NCBI RefSeq assembly: GCF_001188955.3
Contig: NZ_JPRF03000034.1
Location: 21,504-85,503, forward strand
Direction: 5' to 3'
DNA length: 64,000 nt
From: Kitasatospora aureofaciens
GTDB taxonomy: Bacteria; Actinomycetota; Actinomycetes; Streptomycetales; Streptomycetaceae
Part shown: piece after piece, positions 8,466 through 16,701 of the stretch
How positions within the stretch are numbered: the stretch's first letter is position 1
Layout of the letters: every line of letters begins with the position of its first letter
The notes under the pieces: generated by a model
Databases searched by the model: none
Seen by the model: the letters and a program-made list of their open reading frames with translations, nothing else
Told to the model about the DNA's origin: nothing
Made by a program: the position numbers and the translations under genes

Positions 8466-9388
8466 CGGCTGACCTTCGGGTGCGGCAGGTCGTGGGCCAG
8501 TAGGTCATGGGCCAACAGGGCGGCCCCCTGGCAGCCGGCCTCATGACCGAGTTGGGCGGGCAGGAGCTGCGGCAGTGTCTGGAAGGTGAGCCGTTCGGCG
8601 ACCGCCGCGCGCAGAGGGGCGAAGTACGGGTCGCCGGCGCGGGCGAGGCCGCCGCCGATCACGATGCGTTCGGGGTCGAGCAACGTGATGGCGGCGGTCA
8701 GGGCGTCGGCGAGCGCCTCGATCGCTTCGTTCCAGACCATGACAGCGGTCTGGTCCCCGGCGACGGCGCGCTCGCCGACGTCCTTGGCGGTGACCCCGCC
8801 CTCCCCGGTGGCGGCGGTGTAGCGGCGGGCGATGGCGGCCGCCGAGGCGACGGTCTCCAGGCAGCCCCGGCCTCCACAGGGACAGGCCGGCCCGCCGGGC
8901 CGGACCACCAGGTGTCCGAGTTCCCCGGCCCGTGCGTGGCTGCCGGTCACCGACTGCCCGTCGGACATGAGCGCCGCCGCGATGCCGGTGCCGACCGGGA
9001 CGAAGAGGAAGTCCCGGCTGCCGCGTCCCGCACCGATGCGCGCTTCGGCCAGGCCGCCGGCCCGCACGTCGTGGCCCAGCGCCACCGGAAGGCCCAACTC
9101 CTCGGCGAGCCAGTCCCGAACGGGCAGTCGGTGCCAGCCGAGGTTGGCCGCGAGGACGACGGCGCCCGCCGCCTCGTCAACGATGCCCGGCACCGCGATG
9201 CCCGCCGCCGCCGGGCGGTGCCGGTCGGCCAGCTCGCGGGCCGCCGACAGCACCGTCTCCAGGACCGCGTCCGGGCCGCGCTCGGCTCCGGTGAACCACC
9301 GGTCCGTCTCCCGCAGGACGCCGTCCTCGCCCGCCGCGCCGCCCTTGATATAGGTGCCGCCCACGTCAAGGGCGATCACTCTGGTCAC
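8462..9388 (-). CDS. ROK-family sugar kinase, candidate GalNAc kinase
   Basis: 308 aa with the ROK layout: ATP-binding ALDVGGTYIKGG at the N-terminus, sugar-binding GHDVRAGGLAEA, the GELGH motif, and the zinc-binding CPCGGRGCLE cluster. ROK kinases phosphorylate hexoses or N-acetylhexosamines on the 6-hydroxyl. Where an ABC importer replaces a PTS, a kinase is needed to make GalNAc-6-P, and this gene sits between the SIS deaminase and the PfkB kinase with 4-bp overlaps on both sides. GalNAc specificity is inferred; a GlcNAc or glucose kinase role cannot be excluded by sequence reading. Confidence 0.83.
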   Translation of the reverse strand: MTRVIALDVGGTYIKGGAAGEDGVLRETDRWFTGAERGPDAVLETVLSAARELADRHRPAAAGIAVPGIVDEAAGAVVLAANLGWHRLPVRDWLAEELGLPVALGHDVRAGGLAEARIGAGRGSRDFLFVPVGTGIAAALMSDGQSVTGSHARAGELGHLVVRPGGPACPCGGRGCLETVASAAAIARRYTAATGEGGVTAKDVGERAVAGDQTAVMVWNEAIEALADALTAAITLLDPERIVIGGGLARAGDPYFAPLRAAVAERLTFQTLPQLLPAQLGHEAGCQGAALLAHDLLAHDLPHPKVSR

Positions 9389-10257
9389 GGCTGGGCCAGC
9401 ACGATCGAGCGGGTCAGGTTGCGCGGCTGGTCGGGGTCCAGGCCGTCGGCCTTGGCGAGTTCCACAGCGAGGCGCTGGGCGCGTACCAGGTCGGCCAGTG
9501 GGTCGAGGGTGGTCACCGAGGTGACGGCGCCGATGCCCTGCACCTGCTCCAGCAGTCCGGTCGGCGGCTCGCCGAAGAACCAGACCACCCGGTCGGGGGC
9601 GGCGATGCTGATCGGGCCGTGCCGGTACTCCATCGCGGGGTAGGACTCGGTCCAGGCGCCGGAGGCCTCGCGGAGCTTGAGCGCCGCCTCGTTGGCGAGG
9701 CCGACTGTCCATCCGGTGCCGACGAAGGTGAACTGGCCTGCCGCTACGGCGCCTTCGGGCAGGTTCTCGGCCAGCGCCCGCGCGGCCTGCTCGGGCAGGT
9801 CGGCCGGGGCCAAGCCGAGGTGGCCGCGCAGCAGCGCCAGCGCCGTGGTGGCGAAGCGGGTCTGCACCACCGACTTCTCGTCCGCGAACTCCAGGTCCAC
9901 GACGGTGTTCGCGGCCGTGACGATCGGCGTGTCGAGGTCACCGGTGAGCGCCACGCTCGGGATGTGCCGGGCGCGGGCGAGGGCGGCGAGCACCTCCGTC
10001 GTCGTGCCGGAGCGGCTGATGGCGACCAGCCGGTCATAGCCGCGGGCGGCCGGGAACTCGGAGGCCGCGAACGCGTCGGTCTCCCCGAGCCCGGCGGCCT
10101 CGCGCAGCGACGCGTACGCCTGCGCGATGTACAGGGACGTTCCGCAGCCGATCACGGCCACCCGTTCACCCCGCTCCGGGAGACCCGCGGGCTCCAGCTC
10201 CAGCGCCCTGCTCCAGCTCTGGGGCTGACTGGCGATCTCCCGCTCGACGTGGCTCAT
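9385..10257 (-). CDS. agaS: AgaS-type SIS-domain galactosamine-6-phosphate deaminase/isomerase
   Basis: 290 aa with two tandem SIS domains. The first has VIGCGTSLYIAQ and ISRSGTTTEV, the second has FVGTGWTVGLANEAALKLREASG and EYRHGP, where the Glu and His resemble catalytic residues of GlmS-type isomerases. It lacks a glutaminase domain. AgaS proteins convert galactosamine-6-P to tagatose-6-P with loss of ammonia. This is the first gene of its operon, with a GGAGAG site before the ATG. Its leader carries an octamer matching the operator at 5260..5277, suggesting joint control. Confidence 0.83.
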   Translation of the reverse strand: MSHVEREIASQPQSWSRALELEPAGLPERGERVAVIGCGTSLYIAQAYASLREAAGLGETDAFAASEFPAARGYDRLVAISRSGTTTEVLAALARARHIPSVALTGDLDTPIVTAANTVVDLEFADEKSVVQTRFATTALALLRGHLGLAPADLPEQAARALAENLPEGAVAAGQFTFVGTGWTVGLANEAALKLREASGAWTESYPAMEYRHGPISIAAPDRVVWFFGEPPTGLLEQVQGIGAVTSVTTLDPLADLVRAQRLAVELAKADGLDPDQPRNLTRSIVLAQP

Positions 10258-10767
10258 TCAGGACTCTCCTCGGTAGGGGCTCGGGGCGGTACTCGGGCGT
10301 CGATCCGTCCCGAGCGCTCGCTCAGACTGCAAGCAGAATGCTTGAAACTGATCTATTCATAGCTCAATACGTCATCTATGAGCAACGCTCATCGCGGGAA
10401 GCACCGACTCGCCGCCAGCCACTGGCGCGACAGGAGTGGACTGGTCGCAGGAGTGGGGGCCTTGCCCTCCGACTGACTGAAGTCGATGCCGCCCTCGACC
10501 CGTTGCGCGACGCGATCGACACGTCGAGCGACTTCAGACGGCCCGATTTCCTACGTCAGGACATCGGCCCCTGCGGCTCCCTCGACTCTCGACTGCAACG
10601 CTTCGGTAACACGGCTGGCCTGCCAGGTTGGCAACGGTGCACACTCTGGTAGCGCCGATGATCGATATTGACAAAATATCGAGCGAACAGCGCATCTTCG
10701 CGCAACTGCGCGATCCCCCACCAGGGCCGCCGCTGGGTCGGCCCCAGCTGCAAAGGCGGTATCAGAG
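10258..10767. other. Divergent intergenic region between agaS and the ABC importer genes
   Basis: A 510-bp gap. Near agaS it is AT-richer, with TGCTTGAA at 10339..10346, an AAGCA-GAA-TGCTT inverted repeat at 10331..10343 and an ATGAGC-AAC-GCTCAT inverted repeat at 10378..10392. Near the importer it holds the palindrome at 10663..10681. The middle (about 10400..10650) has short open frames with no recognisable product. It could be remnant DNA, but I see no gene there. Confidence 0.5.
10663..10681. promoter_or_regulatory. Perfect inverted repeat upstream of the ABC importer operon
   Basis: CGATATT (10663..10669) and AATATCG (10675..10681) are perfect inverted repeats around a 5-bp spacer, in an unusually AT-rich spot. 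A TTGACA hexamer (10668..10673), usable as a -35 box, lies inside the palindrome, so a bound protein would block polymerase. It is about 87 bp upstream of the binding-protein ATG. Which regulator uses it is unknown. Confidence 0.6.
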
Positions 10768-12027
10768 ATGAAGCGGCGTCTGCTCTCCCTGTCGGCGGCC
10801 ACCCTGGCCGGAGCGCTCGCGCTGTCGGGGTGCAGCAAGGGGTCGAATTCCGGTTCGACCTCCGCCGACGGCGTCACGACGATCAAGTTCGTCGCGGCCG
10901 ACTACGGCTCCAACGGACAGAACCCGACCCAGGCGTACTGGCAGGGGGTCATCTCCGCCTTCGAGCAGCAGAACCCCAAGATCAAGGTCGACCTCCAGGT
11001 CATCAACTGGAACGACATCGACACCCAGGTCAAGACGATGGTGCAGAACGGCAACCAGCCGGACATCCTGCAGACCGGCGGCTACGCCGACTTCGCCAAG
11101 AACGGCCAGCTCTACCCGGCCCAGGACGTCCTCTCCGCCGGCACCACAGGCGACTTCCTCCCCGCGATGGCACACGCCGGCGAACAGGAGGGTACCCAGT
11201 ACGGCATCCCGTTCATCTCCAGCGCCCGGATGTTCCTGATCAACAACGAGCTCTTCAAGAAGGCCGGCCTCGACCCCGCCAACCCGCCCAAGACGTGGGC
11301 CGACATCACCGCCGACGCCACCGCGCTGAAGAAGGCCGGCGTCGAGATCCCGCTCGGTGTACCGCTGGGCAAGGAGGAGGCCCAGGGCGAGTCGTTCATC
11401 TGGATGCTGGAGAACCACGGCGGCTACCAGGACGACAAGGGCAAGTACGTCATCAACTCGCAGGCCAACATCGACACCTTCACCCAGCTCAAGAGCTGGG
11501 TGGACGCCGGCCTGACCGAACAGAGCCCCGCCTCCGTCAACCGCACAGACCTGGCCAAGGACTTCGCCTCCGGCAAGGTCGGCATGCTCAACGGCATCCC
11601 CACCCAGCTGAACGACGTCAAGAACATGGACGTCACCTGGACGTCGATGCCCGGCAAGGACGGCGCCTCCAAGGCCACCCTCGGCGTCGCCGACTGGGTG
11701 ATGGCCTTCAAGAAGGGCGGCCACAAGGAGCAGATCAAGGCCTTCCTCGACTTCGCCTACAGCAAGGACAACACGGTGAAGTTCGACAAGGAGTACAGCC
11801 TGCTGCCGGTTACCCAGTCCGCGCTCACCGCACTCCAGGCCGACCCGGACCAGAAGGCCCTGACGCCGTTCCTGCAGATCCTGCCCACCGCGGTCTTCTA
11901 CCCGCTCAGCGACCCGACCTGGCCCGCCGTCTCCGCGCAGGTCAAGACCCAGATCGGCAGCGCGGCCACCGACCCGAAGAAGACCCTCGACGCGCTCCAG
12001 CAGGCTGCCCAGCAGGCCGGCGAGTGA
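10768..12027 (+). CDS. Sugar ABC transporter substrate-binding lipoprotein
   Basis: 419 aa with a lipoprotein signal peptide ending LSGC (Cys21), a Ser/Gly/Thr linker and the family 1 extracellular solute-binding fold. Typical elements are GVISAFEQQNPKIKV, QNGNQPDILQTGG, YGIPFISSARMFLINNELF and the GKVGMLNG turn. It would capture a sugar outside the membrane and pass it to the two permeases that follow. GalNAc or a GalNAc-containing oligosaccharide is inferred from the neighbours. An upstream AAGGCGG serves as a weak ribosome-binding site. No ATPase gene follows, so a shared MsiK-type ATPase elsewhere is likely. Confidence 0.87.
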   Translation: MKRRLLSLSAATLAGALALSGCSKGSNSGSTSADGVTTIKFVAADYGSNGQNPTQAYWQGVISAFEQQNPKIKVDLQVINWNDIDTQVKTMVQNGNQPDILQTGGYADFAKNGQLYPAQDVLSAGTTGDFLPAMAHAGEQEGTQYGIPFISSARMFLINNELFKKAGLDPANPPKTWADITADATALKKAGVEIPLGVPLGKEEAQGESFIWMLENHGGYQDDKGKYVINSQANIDTFTQLKSWVDAGLTEQSPASVNRTDLAKDFASGKVGMLNGIPTQLNDVKNMDVTWTSMPGKDGASKATLGVADWVMAFKKGGHKEQIKAFLDFAYSKDNTVKFDKEYSLLPVTQSALTALQADPDQKALTPFLQILPTAVFYPLSDPTWPAVSAQVKTQIGSAATDPKKTLDALQQAAQQAGE

Positions 12028-12056
12028 CCGGCGCGACCGCGAAAGGAATCCCCGCC

Positions 12057-13013
12057 GTGTCCTCTCGCAGCACCACAGACGTCCGGCCGGGCGCCCCCTC
12101 TCGGCCGCCCGCACCGAAGGCGGGCCGGCCCGCCGGGCGCCGTTCCCTCTTCTCCCGGCTCGGGGCACTGCCCTGGCTGGCCCCTGCCGTCGTGCTCATC
12201 CTGGGCGTGGTCGTTTGGCCGGTCGTCGAGATGGTCAGTACCTCGCTCCGCAGGATCGACACCACGGGCACGGACCACGGCCCGGCCGGACTGGTCAAGT
12301 ACCACAAACTCTTCAGTGACCCCCGACTGCCCGGCGTCCTCACCTGGACCGCGGTGTGGACGATCGCCGTCGTCGGCCTGACCATGCTGATCTCGCTCGC
12401 GCTGGCCCAGTTGTTCAACCAGAACTTCCCCGGCCGCCGCCTCACCCGCTGGGCGCTCATCGCCCCCTGGGCGGCCTCCGTGCTGATGACCGCGATCGGC
12501 TTCCGCTGGATGCTCGACCAGGTCGCCGGCGTGTTCAACCGCCTGCTGCTCGACCTCGGCCTGATCGACCACTCCCGGGCATGGCTCGGCGATGCCGCCC
12601 ACGCCAGGCCCTGGCTGGTCCTCGTCGCGGTCTTCGTCTCGCTGCCGTTCACCACCTACACCCTGCTCGCCGGGCTTCAGACCGTCCCCGGCGAGGTCTA
12701 CGAGGCCGCCCGGGTCGACGGCGCCACCCCCTGGCAGACCTACCGCAAGGTCACCCTGCCGCTGCTGCGCCCGGCCTTCCTGGTCGGCCTGGTGATCAAC
12801 CTGATCAACGTCTTCAACTCGTTCCCGGTCATCTGGGGCATGACCCAGGGCGGCCCGAACGCCGACACCGCCACCACGACCGTGCTCATGTACATGCTGC
12901 GCGGCTACGACGTCGCCGAGTCCGCCGCCATGTCGGTGGTCAACTTCGCCATCGTGATCCTCATGGTGGTCGTCTTCCTCAAGGTCAGCCGCTGGAACGG
13001 GGAGGAAAGCTGA
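12057..13013 (+). CDS. Sugar ABC transporter permease, MalF-type
   Basis: 318 aa with six predicted membrane spans, a cytoplasmic N-terminal tail rich in Pro/Ala/Arg, and the inner-membrane-component EAA loop (EAARVDGATPWQTYRKVTLP) that docks the ATPase. It follows the binding protein by 29 bp. The GTG at 12057 is preferred because AAAGGAA lies about 9 nt upstream. An in-frame GTG at 12024, overlapping the binding-protein stop, is the alternative and would add 11 residues. It partners with the next gene. Confidence 0.85.
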   Translation: MSSRSTTDVRPGAPSRPPAPKAGRPAGRRSLFSRLGALPWLAPAVVLILGVVVWPVVEMVSTSLRRIDTTGTDHGPAGLVKYHKLFSDPRLPGVLTWTAVWTIAVVGLTMLISLALAQLFNQNFPGRRLTRWALIAPWAASVLMTAIGFRWMLDQVAGVFNRLLLDLGLIDHSRAWLGDAAHARPWLVLVAVFVSLPFTTYTLLAGLQTVPGEVYEAARVDGATPWQTYRKVTLPLLRPAFLVGLVINLINVFNSFPVIWGMTQGGPNADTATTTVLMYMLRGYDVAESAAMSVVNFAIVILMVVVFLKVSRWNGEES

Positions 13014-13861
13014 TGACCACCGTTCAGTCGCTGTCGACGGCGCGCCGTCCGCGCGCCCGCACCGTCCTGTTCACCACGCTGGCCTGGGCACTCGCCGCGC
13101 TCTTCCTCCTGCCCTACGTCGAGATGCTGATCACCGCCGGCCGTCCGGCCGACCAGCTGCGCAACAACTCCTACCTGCCAACGGGCTTCGACTGGTCCTC
13201 GTTCACCAAGGTATGGACCGACACCACGCTCGGCCAGAACCTCCAGGTCACGCTGACGGTCGCCGGCGGCTCCACCCTGCTGGTGCTCCTGGTCGCCCTG
13301 CCCGCCGCGTACTACACCGCCCGGGTCCGGTTCCGTGGACGCAAGGCGTTCCTGCTGCTGGTACTGGTCACCCAGATGTTCCAGCCCACCGCCCTCCAGG
13401 TCGGCCTCTACCGCGAGTTCTACACGATGGACCTGCTGGACACCCCCATCGTCCTGGTGCTCGCGAACGCGGCCTTCAACCTGGCCTTCGCGATCTGGAT
13501 CCTGAGCGCCTACATCGGCTCCATCCCGATGGAGTTGGAGGAGGCCGCCATGATCGACGGAAACAGCCGGATCGGCGCGCTCTTCCGGGTCACCCTGCCG
13601 CTCGCCCTGCCGGGCGTGGTCACCGCCGTGATCTTCACGTTCATCTCGACCTGGAACGAGTTCATCATGGGCCTGACCCTGACCAACTCGCCCGACCGGC
13701 AACCGCTCACCGTCGGCATCAACAACATGATCGGCGCCTACAGCGTGCAGTGGAACTACGTGTTCGCCGCCTCGCTGGTGGCCATCGTGCCGGTGGTCGT
13801 GCTCTTCGCGGTGATCGAACGCCACGTCGTCTCCGGCCTCACCGCCGGCTCCGTCAAGTAG
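13013..13861 (+). CDS. Sugar ABC transporter permease, MalG-type
   Basis: 282 aa, six predicted spans, with the EAA loop at LEEAAMIDGNSRIGALFRVTLP and the MalG-like region TWNEFIMGLTLTNS. Its ATG overlaps the stop of the preceding permease (TGATG), with GGAGG just upstream. With its partner it forms the membrane channel of the importer. It is the last gene of the operon and is followed by a strong hairpin. Confidence 0.87.
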   Translation: MTTVQSLSTARRPRARTVLFTTLAWALAALFLLPYVEMLITAGRPADQLRNNSYLPTGFDWSSFTKVWTDTTLGQNLQVTLTVAGGSTLLVLLVALPAAYYTARVRFRGRKAFLLLVLVTQMFQPTALQVGLYREFYTMDLLDTPIVLVLANAAFNLAFAIWILSAYIGSIPMELEEAAMIDGNSRIGALFRVTLPLALPGVVTAVIFTFISTWNEFIMGLTLTNSPDRQPLTVGINNMIGAYSVQWNYVFAASLVAIVPVVVLFAVIERHVVSGLTAGSVK

Positions 13862-13897
13862 CGCGGCGCGCCCGGCCCCTCGCACCACGCCCTCATC

Positions 13898-13943
13898 ACC
13901 CGATGGGCGGGACGGCCTCCCCCGAGGGGCTCCCGCCCATCGG
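13898..13943 (+). terminator. Terminator hairpin after the importer operon
   Basis: A perfect 13-bp stem pairs CCGATGGGCGGGA (13898..13910) with TCCCGCCCATCGG (13931..13943), enclosing a 20-nt loop that can fold further (CCCC/GGGG). It lies 36 bp past the last permease stop, as expected for transcription end of the operon. Confidence 0.75.
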
Positions 13944-14061
13944 CGTCGCAGAAGGTGAACGATCACGCGGAAGCGGGCCGGCGAGCCCTTCGTCCACATG
14001 GACCATGACGTCCTCCTGGGGTGCGGTGCACGTTCGTGCGTCGGGTCGGAACGGATGGGGT

Positions 14062-14097
14062 GCCGGGCTCCCGGGGTGGCAGCCCCGGGAGCCCGGC
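14062..14097 (-). terminator. Strong hairpin ending the lectin gene
   Basis: A perfect 15-bp stem (14062..14076 with 14083..14097) and a 6-nt loop lie 27 bp beyond the stop of the minus-strand lectin gene. A second small CCCGCCC/GGGCGGG hairpin follows nearer the stop (14104..14120). With the hairpin at 13898..13943, the convergent gap is insulated from both sides. Confidence 0.75.
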
Positions 14098-14124
14098 GTC
14101 AGACCCGCCCCCCGGGCGGGCCGG

Positions 14125-16611
14125 TCAGGTGATCGACCACCGCTGCAGCGGCGAGCCGGTGTCCGGCTGCTGGGTCACCGGGGCGCCGTCGGTGGTCGAG
14201 GCGGTGGTGAGCGGCAGACCGCTGTGGGCCGAGGTGACGGCGTAGGAGCCGTCGGCCGTCAGTCGGACGTTCCAGTGCTGGTTGGCGGCGCCGGTGCACG
14301 GCCACTGGATCACCTCGGCGCCGGCGGCGGTGGAGCCGCCGCTGACGTCGGCGCACATCGACGAGAGGCCGTTGACCAGCTCGTACGAGCCGTCGGGCTG
14401 GAGGCGGAACTGCCAGAGCTGGTTGCTCGCGCCGGACGCGGCCCGGGTGACGAGCTGGTTGCCGGCGGTGGTGCTGCCGTCTGCGTCGTCGAGCGCCTTG
14501 CCGCCCGTGGTCAGCGTGCGGTTGCCGCTGAGGTCCGGCTCGACGGTCCAGGTGAAGGTGGCCGAGGCGCTCGCGCTACCGGAGGCGGCCGTGACGATGA
14601 CGGTGGACAGGCCAGCGCCGCCCGGGGTGCCGGTGATCAGGCCCGAGGGGCTGACGGAGAGCCCGGCGGGCAGGCCGGTCGCCGCGAAGGCGAGCGGCTT
14701 TCCGGCGCTGTCGGTGGCGCCGAGCTGCACCGAGACGGCCCTGCCCACGGTGCCGGACTGGTCACCGGGAGCGGTGAGCAGGACGGTCTCGGGGGCCGTC
14801 CCGGTCGGGGCGAAGGCGAGGGCCTGCTCGGCCGCCGTGCGGCCGCCGCCGACCGTGCTGCCGGTGGCATCGCTCCAGGAGCGGGCGGGCACGGTCTCGG
14901 CGAGCCGGCCCGAGGCGCCGGACATGCCGACCACCAGGCCGCTGTAGCGGTTCACCAGCTGGAACCGGCCCTTCCCTGCCTTGCTGGGGAGGATGAACCA
15001 CTGCTGCCCGACGGTGGCGTTCCCGCCGGCGGCGCCGGCGGCGGTCAGTCCGGAGCCCCAGGCCCGGCCGGCCGTCGAGGCGGAATCGACGCCCAGCAGC
15101 TGACCGGTGGCAGCGTTGGCGATCCGGTAGGAGCCGTCGCCTTCGGCCAGGAACCTCCAGGACGCCCGGGCGGAGCCGCCGGCCTTGGCCGTGGAGGTGA
15201 CCGCGGAGGCGCCCGCGGCCTGGACGAGCACCCGGCCGTTTCCGCTCTGGATCCGGTAGGTCCTCGTCAGGTCGACCGGCGGGGCGGCCGGCGCGGAGGA
15301 GCCGATGGTGATGTCGGCGTACTCGCCGTCGGAGGTGGCGCAGGCGATGGAGCAGTAGGACCGGAAGGTCCTGCCGATGACGGTGCCGCCGGTGCGGCTG
15401 GCCGGGTCGAGGATCCAGCGGTACCAGGAGCCGGAGGTGTAGCCGCTGCCGCTGTCGCCGATCAGGCTCCACTGCTGGGTGGCAAGGTCCTTGGTGGCGT
15501 AGAACTGCTGCGGGGCGGTGCCGGAGACCACCTCGGGTTCGCCGATGTACAGGCCCAGGTACGCGTCGTAGGCGATGTTCATGATGAACAGCGGTGACTT
15601 GGGCGGGAGTTGGCCGGCCTTGACCTGCTGGTCCACCGAGCCGGGGGTGCTCGGGTGGTAGTCGTTCACGGGCGGGGTGTACCCGGTCGGCGCCGTCGGG
15701 GTGACCGGCACCATGTTGCTCTCCAGGCCGCCCTGCCCGGGCTGGGACCAGGTGCCGTCGTACCACTTCTGCCACGAGCCGGGCGCCATCTTCGCCGAGA
15801 TCGGGGCGCGCGCGACGTGGGCCAGGCCGCCGTTGCCGCCGCCCACGCCGGCCTTGGGGACGATCCGGGAGCCGTAGTAGACGTAGAAGTAGCCCGAGGC
15901 GGTGTCGACGAACAGGCGGGGGTCGCCGTCGCCGTAGTCGTAGGTCTGGTTGGGGAAGGCGGTGTTGTCACCCCGGGCAGTGCTGTACGGGGAGCTGATG
16001 ACGTGGTCCTTGATGGTCCAGGTCCGGCCCTGGTCGGTGGAGACGGCGTAGTCGATGGCGTCGTAGTGCAGGCCGTCGCCGAAGGGCTGCGGGGTGAACT
16101 CGTTGTGCACCAGCCCGTACCAGTCGCCGGTGTCCGGGTCGACCCAGACACCGACCAGGTCGCAGAAGTTGCGCTGGGAGTAGCCGGAGCCCTGCGGTGC
16201 GGCGGTGGACCGCACGCCGGTGACGCTGTTGTTGCACCGCGAGGTGGTGTCGTCGTTGCGGTCGTTCGGGTCGGCGGGGTCGACGGCGTCGCTGATCGGT
16301 GACCTGGTGGCGCTCTCGAAGTCCGCGCCGGTGTAGAAGCTCCACTGCCGGGAGTCCTTCGCGCCGTACAGCGAGTGCGACTGCTGGAAGTAGAAGGCGC
16401 CGTCCTTGTCGGTGTAGACACCGGCCGGGGTGTCGTCGGGGTAGGCGTACGAGCCGGTCCCGCCGATCGAGACCGTGTACGTGGCGGAGGCCGGTTTGCC
16501 GGGGGCCGGCTTGTCCGCGGCCGCAGGGGCGGCGGCCAGGGCGCCGGCGCCGAGCGCCGCCAGCACGGTGGCGGTGAGGGCTCGGGCCCATCGGGTGCGT
16601 AGAGGTGACAC
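14125..16611 (-). CDS. Secreted multidomain protein: beta-propeller-like catalytic domain, Ig-like domain and ricin-type lectin domains
   Basis: 828 aa. Sec signal peptide (about 1-32), then a region of about 400 residues with repeated motifs like GDGDPRLFVDTASGYFYVYYG and DQGRTWTIKDH, resembling five-bladed-propeller glycosidases (GH43/GH62-like) or sialidase-like repeats. It is followed by a beta-trefoil-like segment (QQWFI), an Ig-like putative cell-wall domain (GLPAGLSVSPSGLITGTPG) and a C-terminal ricin B lectin with three QxW repeats (QLW, QHW, QRW). It probably binds and perhaps cleaves an extracellular glycan. The catalytic class is not clear to me. The GTG start has AGGAG upstream. 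Neighbouring fucosidase and importer genes support glycan use. Confidence 0.75.
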   Translation of the reverse strand: MSPLRTRWARALTATVLAALGAGALAAAPAAADKPAPGKPASATYTVSIGGTGSYAYPDDTPAGVYTDKDGAFYFQQSHSLYGAKDSRQWSFYTGADFESATRSPISDAVDPADPNDRNDDTTSRCNNSVTGVRSTAAPQGSGYSQRNFCDLVGVWVDPDTGDWYGLVHNEFTPQPFGDGLHYDAIDYAVSTDQGRTWTIKDHVISSPYSTARGDNTAFPNQTYDYGDGDPRLFVDTASGYFYVYYGSRIVPKAGVGGGNGGLAHVARAPISAKMAPGSWQKWYDGTWSQPGQGGLESNMVPVTPTAPTGYTPPVNDYHPSTPGSVDQQVKAGQLPPKSPLFIMNIAYDAYLGLYIGEPEVVSGTAPQQFYATKDLATQQWSLIGDSGSGYTSGSWYRWILDPASRTGGTVIGRTFRSYCSIACATSDGEYADITIGSSAPAAPPVDLTRTYRIQSGNGRVLVQAAGASAVTSTAKAGGSARASWRFLAEGDGSYRIANAATGQLLGVDSASTAGRAWGSGLTAAGAAGGNATVGQQWFILPSKAGKGRFQLVNRYSGLVVGMSGASGRLAETVPARSWSDATGSTVGGGRTAAEQALAFAPTGTAPETVLLTAPGDQSGTVGRAVSVQLGATDSAGKPLAFAATGLPAGLSVSPSGLITGTPGGAGLSTVIVTAASGSASASATFTWTVEPDLSGNRTLTTGGKALDDADGSTTAGNQLVTRAASGASNQLWQFRLQPDGSYELVNGLSSMCADVSGGSTAAGAEVIQWPCTGAANQHWNVRLTADGSYAVTSAHSGLPLTTASTTDGAPVTQQPDTGSPLQRWSIT

Positions 16612-16701
16612 TGGTACTCCTCTTCCGTGACGGGGCGCACCGTTGCGCCCCTGCTGTGGGGGTGCGGAACGGGAGAGTGGTCCTGGAGGGGTGGCGGGCG
16701 G

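Noticed and set aside
10338..10652. Possible 104-aa gene in the agaS/importer gap
   Set aside because: No ribosome-binding site, no recognisable family, and competing short frames on both strands. Its first bases overlap likely regulatory repeats.
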